A stretch of 15,659 bases of DNA. Origin: Microbacteriaceae bacterium. GTDB lineage: Bacteria; Actinomycetota; Actinomycetes; Actinomycetales; Microbacteriaceae. Positions 7,119 through 14,207 of the stretch are shown here, one piece after another. The translations under genes and the position numbers were made by a program. The stretch spans positions 1 to 15,659 of the forward strand of contig WOYR01000187.1 in assembly GCA_011620705.1 (NCBI GenBank), read 5' to 3'. Positions within the stretch are counted from its first letter, which is position 1; each line of letters begins with the position of its first letter. A model generated the notes under the pieces. That model had not been told where the DNA came from, searched no databases, and saw only the letters and a program-made list of their open reading frames with translations.

Positions 7119-9589
7119 CACTGTCCGCGGCCGAGCGCTACGCGGCAGCACGCACCGTCGCGCAGAACAGGCGGGCAGCCCCCCGGCTCGAGGAGTTCCG
7201 CCGCACCCAGGAGTTCGAGCTCGACCCCTTCCAGCTCGAGGCCTGCCGTGTTCTCGAGAAGGGGCACAGCGTGCTGGTCGCCGCACCGACCGGAGCCGGC
7301 AAGACCATCGTCGCCGAGTTCGCGGTGCATCTCGCGCTCGCCGATCCGCGCGCCAAGGTGTTCTACACGACGCCCATGAAGGCGCTCAGCAACCAGAAGT
7401 ACAGCGAGCTGGCGGCCGAGCACGGGGCGAAGTCGGTCGGGCTGCTGACCGGCGACAGCAATGTGAACAGCTCTGCGCGCGTGGTCGTCATGACCACCGA
7501 GGTGCTGCGCAACATGCTCTACGCCGAATCGCCGCTGCTGAAGGACCTCGCCTACGTCGTCATGGACGAGGTGCACTATCTCGCCGACCGGTTCCGCGGC
7601 GCGGTATGGGAGGAGGTCATCATCCACCTCCCGCAGGCCGTGCGGCTGGTCTCGCTGAGCGCGACCGTGTCGAACGCCGAGGAGTTCGGCGACTGGCTGC
7701 AGGCGGTGCGCGGCGACACCGACGTGATCGTCTCGGAGGAGCGGCCCGTGCCCCTCGAGCAGCACGTGCTGGTGCGCAGCAAGCTGCTCGACCTGTTCGA
7801 CAGCTCGGCGGTGGTGAACCTCGGCCCTGCGGCCACCAATCGGGTGAATCCCGAGTTGACGCGGATAGCCGGCACCGGCGGGCGCTCCGCGCTCGGCGGG
7901 AGCGGCGGCACATACCGCGGCGCGGGCGGACGGGGCGGACGGGGCGGCTTCGACCGCAGCGAGCGGATGGACCGCCCGGAGCTCGCCAGGATGCTGGAAT
8001 CCAAGAACCTGCTGCCCGCGATCTTCTTCGTGTTCAGCCGGGTCGGCTGCGATGCCGCGGTCCGGCAGGTGGTGCGCTCGGACCTCCGCCTCACCGAACG
8101 GGCGGAGCGGGACGAGATCCGGGCCATCGTCGAGGAGCGCTGCCGCAGCATCCCGGATCACGACCTGGGCGTGCTGGGCTACTGGGAGTGGCTCGAGGGC
8201 CTGGAGCGCGGCATCGCGGCGCACCACGCGGGCATGCTGCCGGCTTTCAAGGAAGTCGTCGAGGAGCTGTTCCAGCGCAAGCTGCTCAGGGTGGTGTTCG
8301 CCACCGAGACGCTGGCCCTCGGCGTCAACATGCCGGCGCGCACCGTCGTGCTCGAGAAGCTCGAGAAGTTCAACGGCGAGGCGCGCGTGCCGATCACGCC
8401 GGGGGAGTACACCCAGCTCACCGGCAGGGCGGGCCGGCGCGGCATCGATGTCGAGGGGCACGCGGTCATCCAGTGGGCGGCGGGGCTCGACCCGGCGGCG
8501 GTGGCCTCGCTCGCCTCGCGACGCAGCTACCCGCTGATCTCGAGCTTCCGGCCGACCTACAACATGGCGGTCAATCTGATCGAGCAGTTCGGGCGGGATC
8601 GCACCCGAGAGATCCTGGAGAGCTCCTTCGCACAATTCCAGGCGGATCGCGCGGTCGTCGACCTGGCCCGCCGCGTCCGCGAGCAGGAGGCGTCGCTCGC
8701 CAAGTACGCCGAGGCGATGCAGTGCCACCTCGGCGACTTCCAGGAGTACTCGGGGCTGCGCCGCGAGCTGACCGACCTGGAGAAGAAGAACGCGCGCGCA
8801 GAGGGCCGGGGCGGCACCCCGAGCGGGGAGAGCCGGAGCGAGCGTGACCGCCGCCAGAGGCGGATCGCCGAGCTGCGCCGCCGGATGAAGGCGCACCCAT
8901 GCCACAGCTGCAGCGACCGTGAGGCGCACGCTCGCTGGGCCGAGCGCTGGTGGCGGCTGAAGCGCGAGACCGATCAGCTCAGTTCGCAGATCCGCGGGCG
9001 CACCGGCGCCGTCGCGAAGGTCTTCGACCGTGTCACGGATGTGCTGCTGGAGCTCGGCTACCTCGAGACGCATGACGGCGCGGTCGTGGTCGCCGCACCG
9101 GGCCGCTCGCTGCGCCGCATCTACGGGGAGCGCGACCTGCTGGTCGCCGAGTGCCTGAGGCGGGGTCTGTGGGACGAACTCGACGCTCCGGCCCTCGCCG
9201 CCCTGGTCAGCACCCTGGTCTTCGAGCCGCGCCGTGAGGAGACGGGGGAGCGCAAGCTGCCGGGCGGCCCGTTCCGCGCCGCGATGGAGGCGACGGGCGA
9301 GCTCTGGTCGCAGCTCAGCGACCTGGAGGCCGGGCACCGACTGCCCGAGAGCGACCCGCCGTCGACCGGCCTGGCCCTAGCGACCCAGCTCTGGGCGCGC
9401 GGCGGGCAGCTCGATGCGGTGCTCCGGGAAGCCGATCTGGCCGCGGGGGACTTCGTGCGCTGGATGAAGCAGGCCGTCGACCTGCTCGACCAGATCTCGA
9501 TCGTGGCCGACGGCCCGGTCGGGCGCACCGCGCGCACCGCGATCGACGGGATCCGGCGCGGGATCGTCGAATACAGCTCGGTCGCCTAG
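7115..9589 (+). CDS. helY: Ski2-like DEAD/DEAH-box RNA helicase HelY
   Basis: The 824-residue superfamily 2 helicase has, in order: a Q-motif-like DPFQLEACRVLE; Walker A AAPTGAGKT (about residues 56-64); TTPMKALSNQKY (Ia); DEVH at 151-154; LSATVSNAEEF (III); FVFSRVGCD (IV); FATETLALGVNMPARTVV (V) and QLTGRAGRRGID (VI, from residue 434). A glycine/arginine-rich insert (about residues 252-287) sits between the RecA domains. The C-terminal half has a coiled-coil and arch-like region, a Cys pair in HPCHSCSDREAHARWAERWW, and a DSHCT-type end. Relatives unwind structured RNA with 3'-to-5' polarity; the cellular substrate of HelY is not settled. GTG at 7115 overlaps the tatC stop. The frame is open far upstream through tatA/tatC, but homology begins only here. 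Its TAG stop is part of the lnt -10 box. Confidence 0.93.
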   Translation: MTLSAAERYAAARTVAQNRRAAPRLEEFRRTQEFELDPFQLEACRVLEKGHSVLVAAPTGAGKTIVAEFAVHLALADPRAKVFYTTPMKALSNQKYSELAAEHGAKSVGLLTGDSNVNSSARVVVMTTEVLRNMLYAESPLLKDLAYVVMDEVHYLADRFRGAVWEEVIIHLPQAVRLVSLSATVSNAEEFGDWLQAVRGDTDVIVSEERPVPLEQHVLVRSKLLDLFDSSAVVNLGPAATNRVNPELTRIAGTGGRSALGGSGGTYRGAGGRGGRGGFDRSERMDRPELARMLESKNLLPAIFFVFSRVGCDAAVRQVVRSDLRLTERAERDEIRAIVEERCRSIPDHDLGVLGYWEWLEGLERGIAAHHAGMLPAFKEVVEELFQRKLLRVVFATETLALGVNMPARTVVLEKLEKFNGEARVPITPGEYTQLTGRAGRRGIDVEGHAVIQWAAGLDPAAVASLASRRSYPLISSFRPTYNMAVNLIEQFGRDRTREILESSFAQFQADRAVVDLARRVREQEASLAKYAEAMQCHLGDFQEYSGLRRELTDLEKKNARAEGRGGTPSGESRSERDRRQRRIAELRRRMKAHPCHSCSDREAHARWAERWWRLKRETDQLSSQIRGRTGAVAKVFDRVTDVLLELGYLETHDGAVVVAAPGRSLRRIYGERDLLVAECLRRGLWDELDAPALAALVSTLVFEPRREETGERKLPGGPFRAAMEATGELWSQLSDLEAGHRLPESDPPSTGLALATQLWARGGQLDAVLREADLAAGDFVRWMKQAVDLLDQISIVADGPVGRTARTAIDGIRRGIVEYSSVA

Positions 9590-9592
9590 GCT
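9587..9592 (+). promoter_or_regulatory. -10 box (TAGGCT) of lnt, overlapping the helY stop codon
   Basis: The TAG stop of helY forms the first half of TAGGCT, which ends 8 nt before the ATG at 9601. No ribosome binding site separates the two genes, so lnt could be made from a leaderless transcript even though it follows helY closely. Confidence 0.5.
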
Positions 9593-9600
9593 CTCCGGTG

Positions 9601-11334
9601 ATGCGCACCCGACCGACCCTGCCCCTGTGGGCGGCCGTGCTGGTCGCGGCCGGCGCGGGGCCGGTGCTCGATGCGGCGTTCCCGGATCGCGACTGGTGGC
9701 CGCTCGCCTTCCTCGGGATCGGACTCCAGCTCGTGGCGCTGCAGGGCCGCCGCCTTGGTGCCGGATTCCTGGTGGGCTTCGTCTTCGGCGCCACCTTCTA
9801 CTTCGCCCACGTCGAGTGGGCGGCCGTGTTCCTCGGCCCGCTCCCGTGGTCGGCGCTCTCGACCCTGATGGCGCTCTGGTGCGGCGCGGGCGGCATGCTC
9901 ATCACCCTCGGCTACCGCTGGGTGCCGCGCGCATTCACGACGACGTGGAGCCGGCTGCTGTTCGTCCCGGTCGTCGTCGCGGGGCTCTGGATCCTGCGCG
10001 AGGCGGTGGCGAGCGTCTGGCCATACGGCGGATTCTCCTGGGGCCGGGTCGCCTTCTCGCAGTCCGGCAGCCCGATCTCGCCGCTGTTCGCCTGGTTCGG
10101 CGTCTCGGGTGTCGGCTTCATCATGGTGTTCGTCGTCGCGCTCGCGGTGGCGGCGGCGCAGGAGGGCCGGCGCGCGCTCCGCGGGCGCAGCGCGGCCTGG
10201 CACCGCCCCTGGCTCGACGGTGCCAGCGGGGACGGGGGAGACCCGATGCGCGCGGCCGGCGTGACCTCGGGGGCCGCATCCTCCGGAGCCTCGACGCCGG
10301 GCTTCTCGATCGCAGGGCAGGGCCTGGGAGGTCTCGCCCGCGCCACGCTCGTGGTGGCCGCCCTCGTGGTGCTCGTGCTGATCCCGGCGTGGCCGACCCC
10401 GATCCACGGCTCGCTGCGCGTCGGCGCCGTGCAGGGCGACACCAAGGCCGGCTACTTCGATCCGCCTGCGCACTTCGGCGACAACCTGCTCGGCCAGATC
10501 GCGGCGACCCAGCCGCTGTACGACGAGCACGTCGACGTGGTGGTATGGCCGGAGGGCGCCTCCGATGCCGATCCGCTCGAGGATCCGAACGCCGCCGAGC
10601 TCTGGAACCAGGTCGCCCAGCGCGCCGACGCGCCGCTGGTCGCCGGCACGATCACCACCCGCACGACGACCGACGCCCACGGCGCCGTGACGACCCGCTA
10701 CTACAACACCGCGCTGCTCTGGGAGCCGGGGAAGGGCGTCCTCGACTACTACGACAAGAAGCATCCCGTGCCCTTCGGCGAGTATGTGCCTGACCGCTCC
10801 TTCTGGCGGATGTTCGCCCCCGACCTCGTCGACCTGATCCAGCGCGAGTACACGCCGGGCACCACCGACGAGGTGATGGATCTGGGCACGGCCAAGAGCA
10901 GCGGCATCCGGAATGTGATCGCCGGCGTCGCCATCTGCTTCGACATCGTCGACGACCAGCTGATGACCGACATGGTGAACGAGGGCGCGGATGTCGTGCT
11001 CGCACCGACCAACAACGCCGATTTCGGACCAACCGACGAGAGCGTGCAGCAACTCGCCATCGCGCGCATCCGCGCCGAGGAACTGGGCCGCAGCGTCGTC
11101 AACATCTCGACGGTGGGCACCAGTGCCGTCATCTACCCCGACGGCTCGGTGCACCACCGGCTGCCGAGCTACACGCCGGACGTGATCGTCGACGATGTGC
11201 CGCTGGCAACAGGGAAGACGCCCGCCGTGGTGGGCGGGCGTCAGTTCGAGTGGCTCGTCTGCGGCGTCGGGATCGGCGCACTGCTGGCGGCAGGCACCTT
11301 GCGCTCCGGCGCGCGACGCCGTTCGCGCAGCTGA
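9601..11334 (+). CDS. lnt: Apolipoprotein N-acyltransferase Lnt
   Basis: The 577-residue membrane enzyme has an N-terminal half of several transmembrane helices (WAAVLVAAGAGPVLDAAF through VVAALVVLVLI) and a C-terminal nitrilase-type domain. The catalytic triad is visible: E318 in VVWPEGASD, K386 in YYDKKHPVPFGEYVP, and C446 in GVAICFDIVDD. WPYGGFSWGRVAFSQ matches the Lnt membrane-domain signature. Lnt transfers an acyl chain to the N-terminal cysteine of diacylglyceryl lipoproteins, such as the FKBP lipoprotein in this window. A loop rich in Ala, Gly and Ser (near residues 205-240) lies before the last helix preceding the catalytic domain. GTG at 9598 directly precedes the ATG at 9601 and is an alternative start; the ATG better fits the -10 spacing of a leaderless promoter. 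In mycobacteria Lnt is fused to a polyprenol-phosphate mannose synthase; no such domain is present here. Confidence 0.93.
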   Translation: MRTRPTLPLWAAVLVAAGAGPVLDAAFPDRDWWPLAFLGIGLQLVALQGRRLGAGFLVGFVFGATFYFAHVEWAAVFLGPLPWSALSTLMALWCGAGGMLITLGYRWVPRAFTTTWSRLLFVPVVVAGLWILREAVASVWPYGGFSWGRVAFSQSGSPISPLFAWFGVSGVGFIMVFVVALAVAAAQEGRRALRGRSAAWHRPWLDGASGDGGDPMRAAGVTSGAASSGASTPGFSIAGQGLGGLARATLVVAALVVLVLIPAWPTPIHGSLRVGAVQGDTKAGYFDPPAHFGDNLLGQIAATQPLYDEHVDVVVWPEGASDADPLEDPNAAELWNQVAQRADAPLVAGTITTRTTTDAHGAVTTRYYNTALLWEPGKGVLDYYDKKHPVPFGEYVPDRSFWRMFAPDLVDLIQREYTPGTTDEVMDLGTAKSSGIRNVIAGVAICFDIVDDQLMTDMVNEGADVVLAPTNNADFGPTDESVQQLAIARIRAEELGRSVVNISTVGTSAVIYPDGSVHHRLPSYTPDVIVDDVPLATGKTPAVVGGRQFEWLVCGVGIGALLAAGTLRSGARRRSRS

Positions 11335-11353
11335 GGGCGCGCTAGGCGCTCTT
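11333..11353. terminator. Possible bidirectional stem-loop between convergent lnt and rbpA
   Basis: GAGGGCGC (11333-11340) can pair with GCGCTCTT (11346-11353) around loop GCTAG, giving 8 pairs, two of them G-U. It overlaps both stop codons of the convergent genes, which are only 7 bp apart. There is no T-tract on either side, so it is at best a weak terminator. Confidence 0.3.
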
Positions 11354-11725
11354 CGCCGGCGTCTTGCGCCGAGTCGTCTCGCCGCGGCGGGCGCGCAGCA
11401 GCTGGAGCCGCTCCTCGAGCAGTTCCTCCAACTCGGCGCGGGTGCGGCGCTCGAGCAGCATGTCCCAGTGGGTGCGCGCCGGCTTGGTCTCGGCGACGAC
11501 CGACTGCACGAGGCCGCCGTCCTCACCGACCAGACGGCCCTCGAGACCGCTTCGCGGGGACTCCCAGGTCTCGGGGACCTCGGCGTCGGCGGCGAAGGTC
11601 ACCTCGAAGCTCGCGCCGTCCTCCGTGCGATACACGCTCTTCTTCCGCGGCGAGAACTCGACTCCCTCTTCGCTCTGAAGGCTCTGGGATCCGAGCCGCA
11701 TGCCGCGCAAACTACGATCTGCCAT
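11342..11725 (-). CDS. rbpA: RNA polymerase-binding protein RbpA
   Basis: The 127-residue protein matches RbpA throughout: N-terminal tail MADRSLRGMRLGSQS, a core domain (RTEDGASFEVTFAADAEVPETWE), a basic linker, and the C-terminal sigma-interaction domain KPARTHWDMLLERRTRAELE, the most conserved part of the family. RbpA binds RNA polymerase and the principal sigma factor and stabilises open promoter complexes in actinobacteria. The core has no cysteine, so it cannot hold the zinc seen in the Streptomyces protein; the mycobacterial protein also lacks a full set. A lysine/arginine-rich tail follows the sigma-interaction helices. GAAGGGGG lies about 7 nt before the ATG. The upstream region carries an inverted repeat and a SigR/SigH-like promoter. 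In other actinobacteria a mannosyltransferase gene commonly lies between lnt and rbpA. Confidence 0.93.
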   Translation of the reverse strand: MADRSLRGMRLGSQSLQSEEGVEFSPRKKSVYRTEDGASFEVTFAADAEVPETWESPRSGLEGRLVGEDGGLVQSVVAETKPARTHWDMLLERRTRAELEELLEERLQLLRARRGETTRRKTPAKSA

Positions 11726-11773
11726 CGTGTGGCCCCCTTCGTTGCGCTCGCGCCGGGTGCGGCGCTGCTCCGC

Positions 11774-11792
11774 CTGACCACCGCTTGGTCAG
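11774..11792. repeat. Inverted repeat in the rbpA leader
   Basis: CTGACCA (11774-11780) and TGGTCAG (11786-11792) are perfect 7-bp arms around a 5-base loop. If the promoter at 11804-11829 is real, the hairpin would sit almost at the 5' end of the rbpA mRNA, where it could protect the message or serve as an operator. Confidence 0.5.
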
Positions 11793-11803
11793 AACACCGG
11801 TAT

Positions 11804-11829
11804 AACGACACCGTGGCCGCGAGAATGCC
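11804..11829 (-). promoter_or_regulatory. Candidate SigR/SigH-type promoter of rbpA
   Basis: On the minus strand GGCAT (11829-11825) is followed by exactly 18 nt and GTT (11806-11804). The thiol-oxidative-stress sigma factor consensus of actinobacteria is GGAAT-N18/19-GTT, so there is one mismatch. Streptomyces rbpA is known to be SigR-dependent. No strong TAnnnT -10 alternative with a -35 was seen in this gap. Confidence 0.4.
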
Positions 11830-11841
11830 CAGTCGCAGCCC

Positions 11842-11856
11842 CTTTCAGAGCTTTCA
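11842..11856. repeat. Short direct repeat upstream of the rbpA promoter
   Basis: CTTTCA occurs twice separated by GAG (11842-11847 and 11851-11856). It lies about 13 nt upstream of the candidate -35 element of rbpA, a position suitable for an activator. The AT content is locally raised. Chance cannot be excluded. Confidence 0.3.
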
Positions 11857-11910
11857 CAGGTGATTCGGCACGGATTGCAAGCCGGAGAGCCCTGCGGCGC
11901 CCTGAGCGGT

Positions 11911-12687
11911 TCAGCGCCCCGCGAAGACCTCGACCGCGATATCCGCCCGGTCGGTCATGATGCCGTCGACCCCGGCATCCAGGAGCCGCTTCATGCTCTC
12001 CGCATCGTTGATCGTCCAGACGTGGACCTCGACGCCCGCGGCATGGAAGGCGCGCAGCACGCGCGGTGAGACCGTGCTGACCCGGAGCACTCGTTCGGGG
12101 ATCTGCACCGCGTCGACGCCGCGCAGCACCGCCTTGGTGATCCCGGGCAAACCGACCGCGGCCGCCCAGGTGGCCGCCAGGACGGCGCCGGACGACGCGG
12201 AGGTCGCGGCGCCGGGAAGACGGCGGATCGCCGCCTGGCGCCTGGCGTTGCTGAACGAGCCGATCAGGACCCGGTGCTCGGCGCGCGCCGCGAGGATCGC
12301 CTCCGCCGCGGGCCCAGCCGCCGCATCGGCCTTGATGTCGATGTTGAAGCGCGCTTCCGGGAAGGCGTCCAGTGCTGCGGCCAAGGTGGTGAAGGTCTGA
12401 CCATCGCCGAGGCTGATCCGGCCCAGCTCCGCGGCGGTGAGCTGCTCGATGCGCACCTCGCGCCCGGTCATCCGCCGAAGGTCCGGGTCGTGGCTGATGA
12501 TCGCCACGCCGTCCAGCGAGGCATGCACGTCGGTCTCGAGGTGGCTGACACCGAGCGCCAGAGCCTTGGCGAAGGCGAGCAGGGTGTTCTCGGGCGCCTC
12601 GGTCGCGAGCCCGCGGTGGGCGAAGAGACGCGGGGGAGCGGGGGTGAAATAGCCCTCCGCGCCGCTTGACTTCCTGGGAATCCTCAG
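11911..12687 (-). CDS. Glycerophosphodiester phosphodiesterase (non-canonical start, probably CTG)
   Basis: The reading frame encodes a GDPD-family TIM-barrel: FAHRG with H24, PENTLLAF, LETDVHASLDG with E51 and D53, ISHDPDLRRMTG with H66, FNIDIKAD, and VHVWTINDAESMKRLLDAG followed by GIMTDRADI at the C-terminus. These enzymes hydrolyse glycerophosphodiesters to glycerol-3-phosphate and an alcohol. No signal peptide is visible, so it is probably cytoplasmic. No ATG, GTG or TTG exists in this frame between an upstream stop (12784-12786) and GTG at 12528, and starting at 12528 would remove H24, E51 and D53. CTG at 12687 overlaps the SPFH stop as CTGA, like other gene pairs here, and gives a 258-residue full-length enzyme. 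An ATT at 12681 is another option. Function is certain; the start is inferred. Confidence 0.82.
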   Translation of the reverse strand: MRIPRKSSGAEGYFTPAPPRLFAHRGLATEAPENTLLAFAKALALGVSHLETDVHASLDGVAIISHDPDLRRMTGREVRIEQLTAAELGRISLGDGQTFTTLAAALDAFPEARFNIDIKADAAAGPAAEAILAARAEHRVLIGSFSNARRQAAIRRLPGAATSASSGAVLAATWAAAVGLPGITKAVLRGVDAVQIPERVLRVSTVSPRVLRAFHAAGVEVHVWTINDAESMKRLLDAGVDGIMTDRADIAVEVFAGR

Positions 12688-13676
12688 TTCTCCGTCGGGT
12701 TCGGGGGCGCCGCCGCCTGCTTGCCGGCCGGGGCCTTCGCCACGGTCGAGGGATCCGGAGCGAACTCCGCCGCAATGCTCGGGTCACGGGTGGGGAAGAA
12801 GCCCGCGCCGATGCCCTTGAGCGCCTCGGTGAACTCGCTCGGGATGATCCAGAGCTTGTTCGCATCGCCTTCGGCCAGCTTCGGCAGGGTCAGCAGGTAC
12901 TGGTACGCCAGCAGCTTGGGGTCGGCGTCGCCGGCGTGGATCGCGCCGAACACCGTCTCGATGGCCTTCGCCTCGCCCTCGGCCCTGAGCACCTGCGCCC
13001 GCGCGTCGCCCTCGGCCTGGAGGATCGCCGACTGCCGCGCGCCCTCCGCCTCGAGGATCTGCGACTGCTTGGTGCCCTCGGCGGTCAGGATGACGGCGCG
13101 GCGGTCGCGCTCGGCGCGCATCTGCTTCTCCATCGAGTCCTGGATCGAGACCGGCGGGTCGATCGCCTTGAGCTCGACGCGGCTGACCCTGATGCCCCAC
13201 TTGCCGGTCGCCTCGTCGAGCACGATGCGCAGCTGGCCGTTGATGTTGTCGCGGCTGGTGAGCGCCTCCTCCAGGTTGAGACCGCCGACCACGTTGCGGA
13301 GGGTGGTGGTCGTCAGCTGCTCGACCGCGCCGAGGTAGTTGGCGATCTCGTAGGTGGCGGCACGGGCATCCGTGACCTGGAAGTAGACGACCGTGTCGAT
13401 GGAGACGACCAGGTTGTCCTCGGTGATCACCGGCTGCGGCGGGAACGACACGACCTGCTCGCGAAGGTCGACGAGCGGTCGGAGCCGGTCGACGAAGGGG
13501 ACCAAGAGGTTCAACCCCGGCATGAGGGTCTTGTGGTATTTGCCGAGCCGTTCGACGATGCCGGCGTAGGCCTGCGGGATGATCCGGATCGATCGGAACA
13601 GCACCGTGATCACGAAGATCACCACGATGACGATCACGATCACGAGGATCACGTTGCCGAAGATCTGGGCGTTCAT
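12684..13676 (-). CDS. SPFH/band-7 (stomatin-like, QmcA-type) membrane protein
   Basis: The 330-residue protein has one N-terminal transmembrane helix built of Val and Ile, then the SPFH domain: IIPQAYAGIVERLGKYHKTLMPG, LVPFVDRLRPLVDLREQV, VSIDTVVYFQVTD and LTTTTLRNVVGGLNLEEAL. A helical region follows with repeated AEG units (AEGTKQSQIL, AEGARQSAIL, AEGDARAQVL, AEGEAKAIE), expected to form a coiled coil and mediate oligomerisation. SPFH proteins organise ring-like or lipid-raft-like membrane domains and often influence membrane proteases. The preceding nfeD gene overlaps it by one base (TGATG), the classic NfeD-SPFH partnership. The tail is Pro/Ala-rich and disordered. The minus-strand frame is open further upstream but homology starts at this ATG. 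Confidence 0.92.
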   Translation of the reverse strand: MNAQIFGNVILVIVIVIVVIFVITVLFRSIRIIPQAYAGIVERLGKYHKTLMPGLNLLVPFVDRLRPLVDLREQVVSFPPQPVITEDNLVVSIDTVVYFQVTDARAATYEIANYLGAVEQLTTTTLRNVVGGLNLEEALTSRDNINGQLRIVLDEATGKWGIRVSRVELKAIDPPVSIQDSMEKQMRAERDRRAVILTAEGTKQSQILEAEGARQSAILQAEGDARAQVLRAEGEAKAIETVFGAIHAGDADPKLLAYQYLLTLPKLAEGDANKLWIIPSEFTEALKGIGAGFFPTRDPSIAAEFAPDPSTVAKAPAGKQAAAPPNPTEN

Positions 13677-14164
13677 CAGCTGGGGCTCTTCTCTGTTGGT
13701 TCGGGCTGGGCGGGCGAGACCACCGCGGTCGCCCCGTCGATCGAGTCGACCTGCACCGTGTCGCCTTCGACGAGGGCCGCCGTCGCGCGGTCGGCGAGCC
13801 GGGCCGTCCAGGTCTCCCCGTTGGACAGCTTGACCTGGCCCGGGCCGTCGTCGAAGGTCTTGACCACCGTGGCGCGGGTGCCGAGCAGGGCGTCGATGTT
13901 GCTGCGCGCCGGGTCCGCTCCGCGGTGGGTGAACCGCATCAGCGGGGGCCGCACGAAGAACAGGAGCAGCAGCGAGATCACGGCGGCGACGATCAACTCG
14001 ACCCACCACGGGGCGCCGAGCAGACCGGCGACGAGCCCGCCGAGGCTGCCGACGGCGAGCATCAGGAACAGGAAGGAAAGGGAGAGCACCTCGATGATCA
14101 GGAACACCAGGATCAGGGCCAACCAGAACACCCAGGCCCAGCTCGTGAGTACGTCTCCCGGCAT
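13676..14164 (-). CDS. NfeD-like membrane protein (short form)
   Basis: The 162-residue protein has an N-terminal block of transmembrane helices (WVFWLALILVFLIIEVLSLS, then FLFLMLAVGSLGGLVAGLLG and ELIVAAVISLLLLFF). A soluble C-terminal OB-fold domain follows, with the NfeD signature LLGTRATVVKTF, GQVKLSNGETWTA and VEGDTVQVDSIDGATAVV. This is the NfeD1b form, without a serine-protease domain. NfeD proteins partner with SPFH proteins in membrane microdomains; the SPFH gene follows with a 1-nt overlap. The ATG at 14164 lies 6 nt after a TAGTTT -10 box on the minus strand and has no ribosome binding site, so its message is probably leaderless. Confidence 0.9.
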   Translation of the reverse strand: MPGDVLTSWAWVFWLALILVFLIIEVLSLSFLFLMLAVGSLGGLVAGLLGAPWWVELIVAAVISLLLLFFVRPPLMRFTHRGADPARSNIDALLGTRATVVKTFDDGPGQVKLSNGETWTARLADRATAALVEGDTVQVDSIDGATAVVSPAQPEPTEKSPS

Positions 14165-14170
14165 GGTCCG

Positions 14171-14176
14171 AAACTA
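14171..14176 (-). promoter_or_regulatory. -10 box (TAGTTT) of leaderless nfeD
   Basis: TAGTTT on the minus strand ends 6 nt before the ATG of nfeD at 14164. It shares the 43-bp nfeD-SDR gap with the divergent SDR promoter, so the two must be close enough to influence each other. Confidence 0.5.
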
Positions 14177-14193
14177 GCACCCGGGCGGCTTGG

Positions 14194-14199
14194 TATGGT
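14194..14199 (+). promoter_or_regulatory. -10 box (TATGGT) of the leaderless SDR gene
   Basis: TATGGT lies 8 nt before the GTG at 14208, with no ribosome binding site in between. The palindrome GGTAACC (14201-14207) falls at the predicted start of transcription. Confidence 0.5.
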
Positions 14200-14207
14200 C
14201 GGTAACC

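Noticed and set aside
7028..9337. A 769-codon antisense open frame across helY
   Set aside because: It mirrors the helY codons, has shadow-like composition (Ala/Arg/Gly/His) and no recognisable domain; helY is certain.
9586..11526. A 646-codon minus-strand open frame across lnt and rbpA
   Set aside because: Composition is typical of a GC shadow; both overlapped genes have firm motifs.
12960..13110. Imperfect repeats within the SPFH gene
   Set aside because: They encode the AEG coiled-coil units that are normal for the family, not a separate DNA repeat.
13605..13655. GATCACGATGAC-like tandem repetition near the SPFH start
   Set aside because: It encodes alternating Val and Ile of the transmembrane helix; codon repetition explains it.
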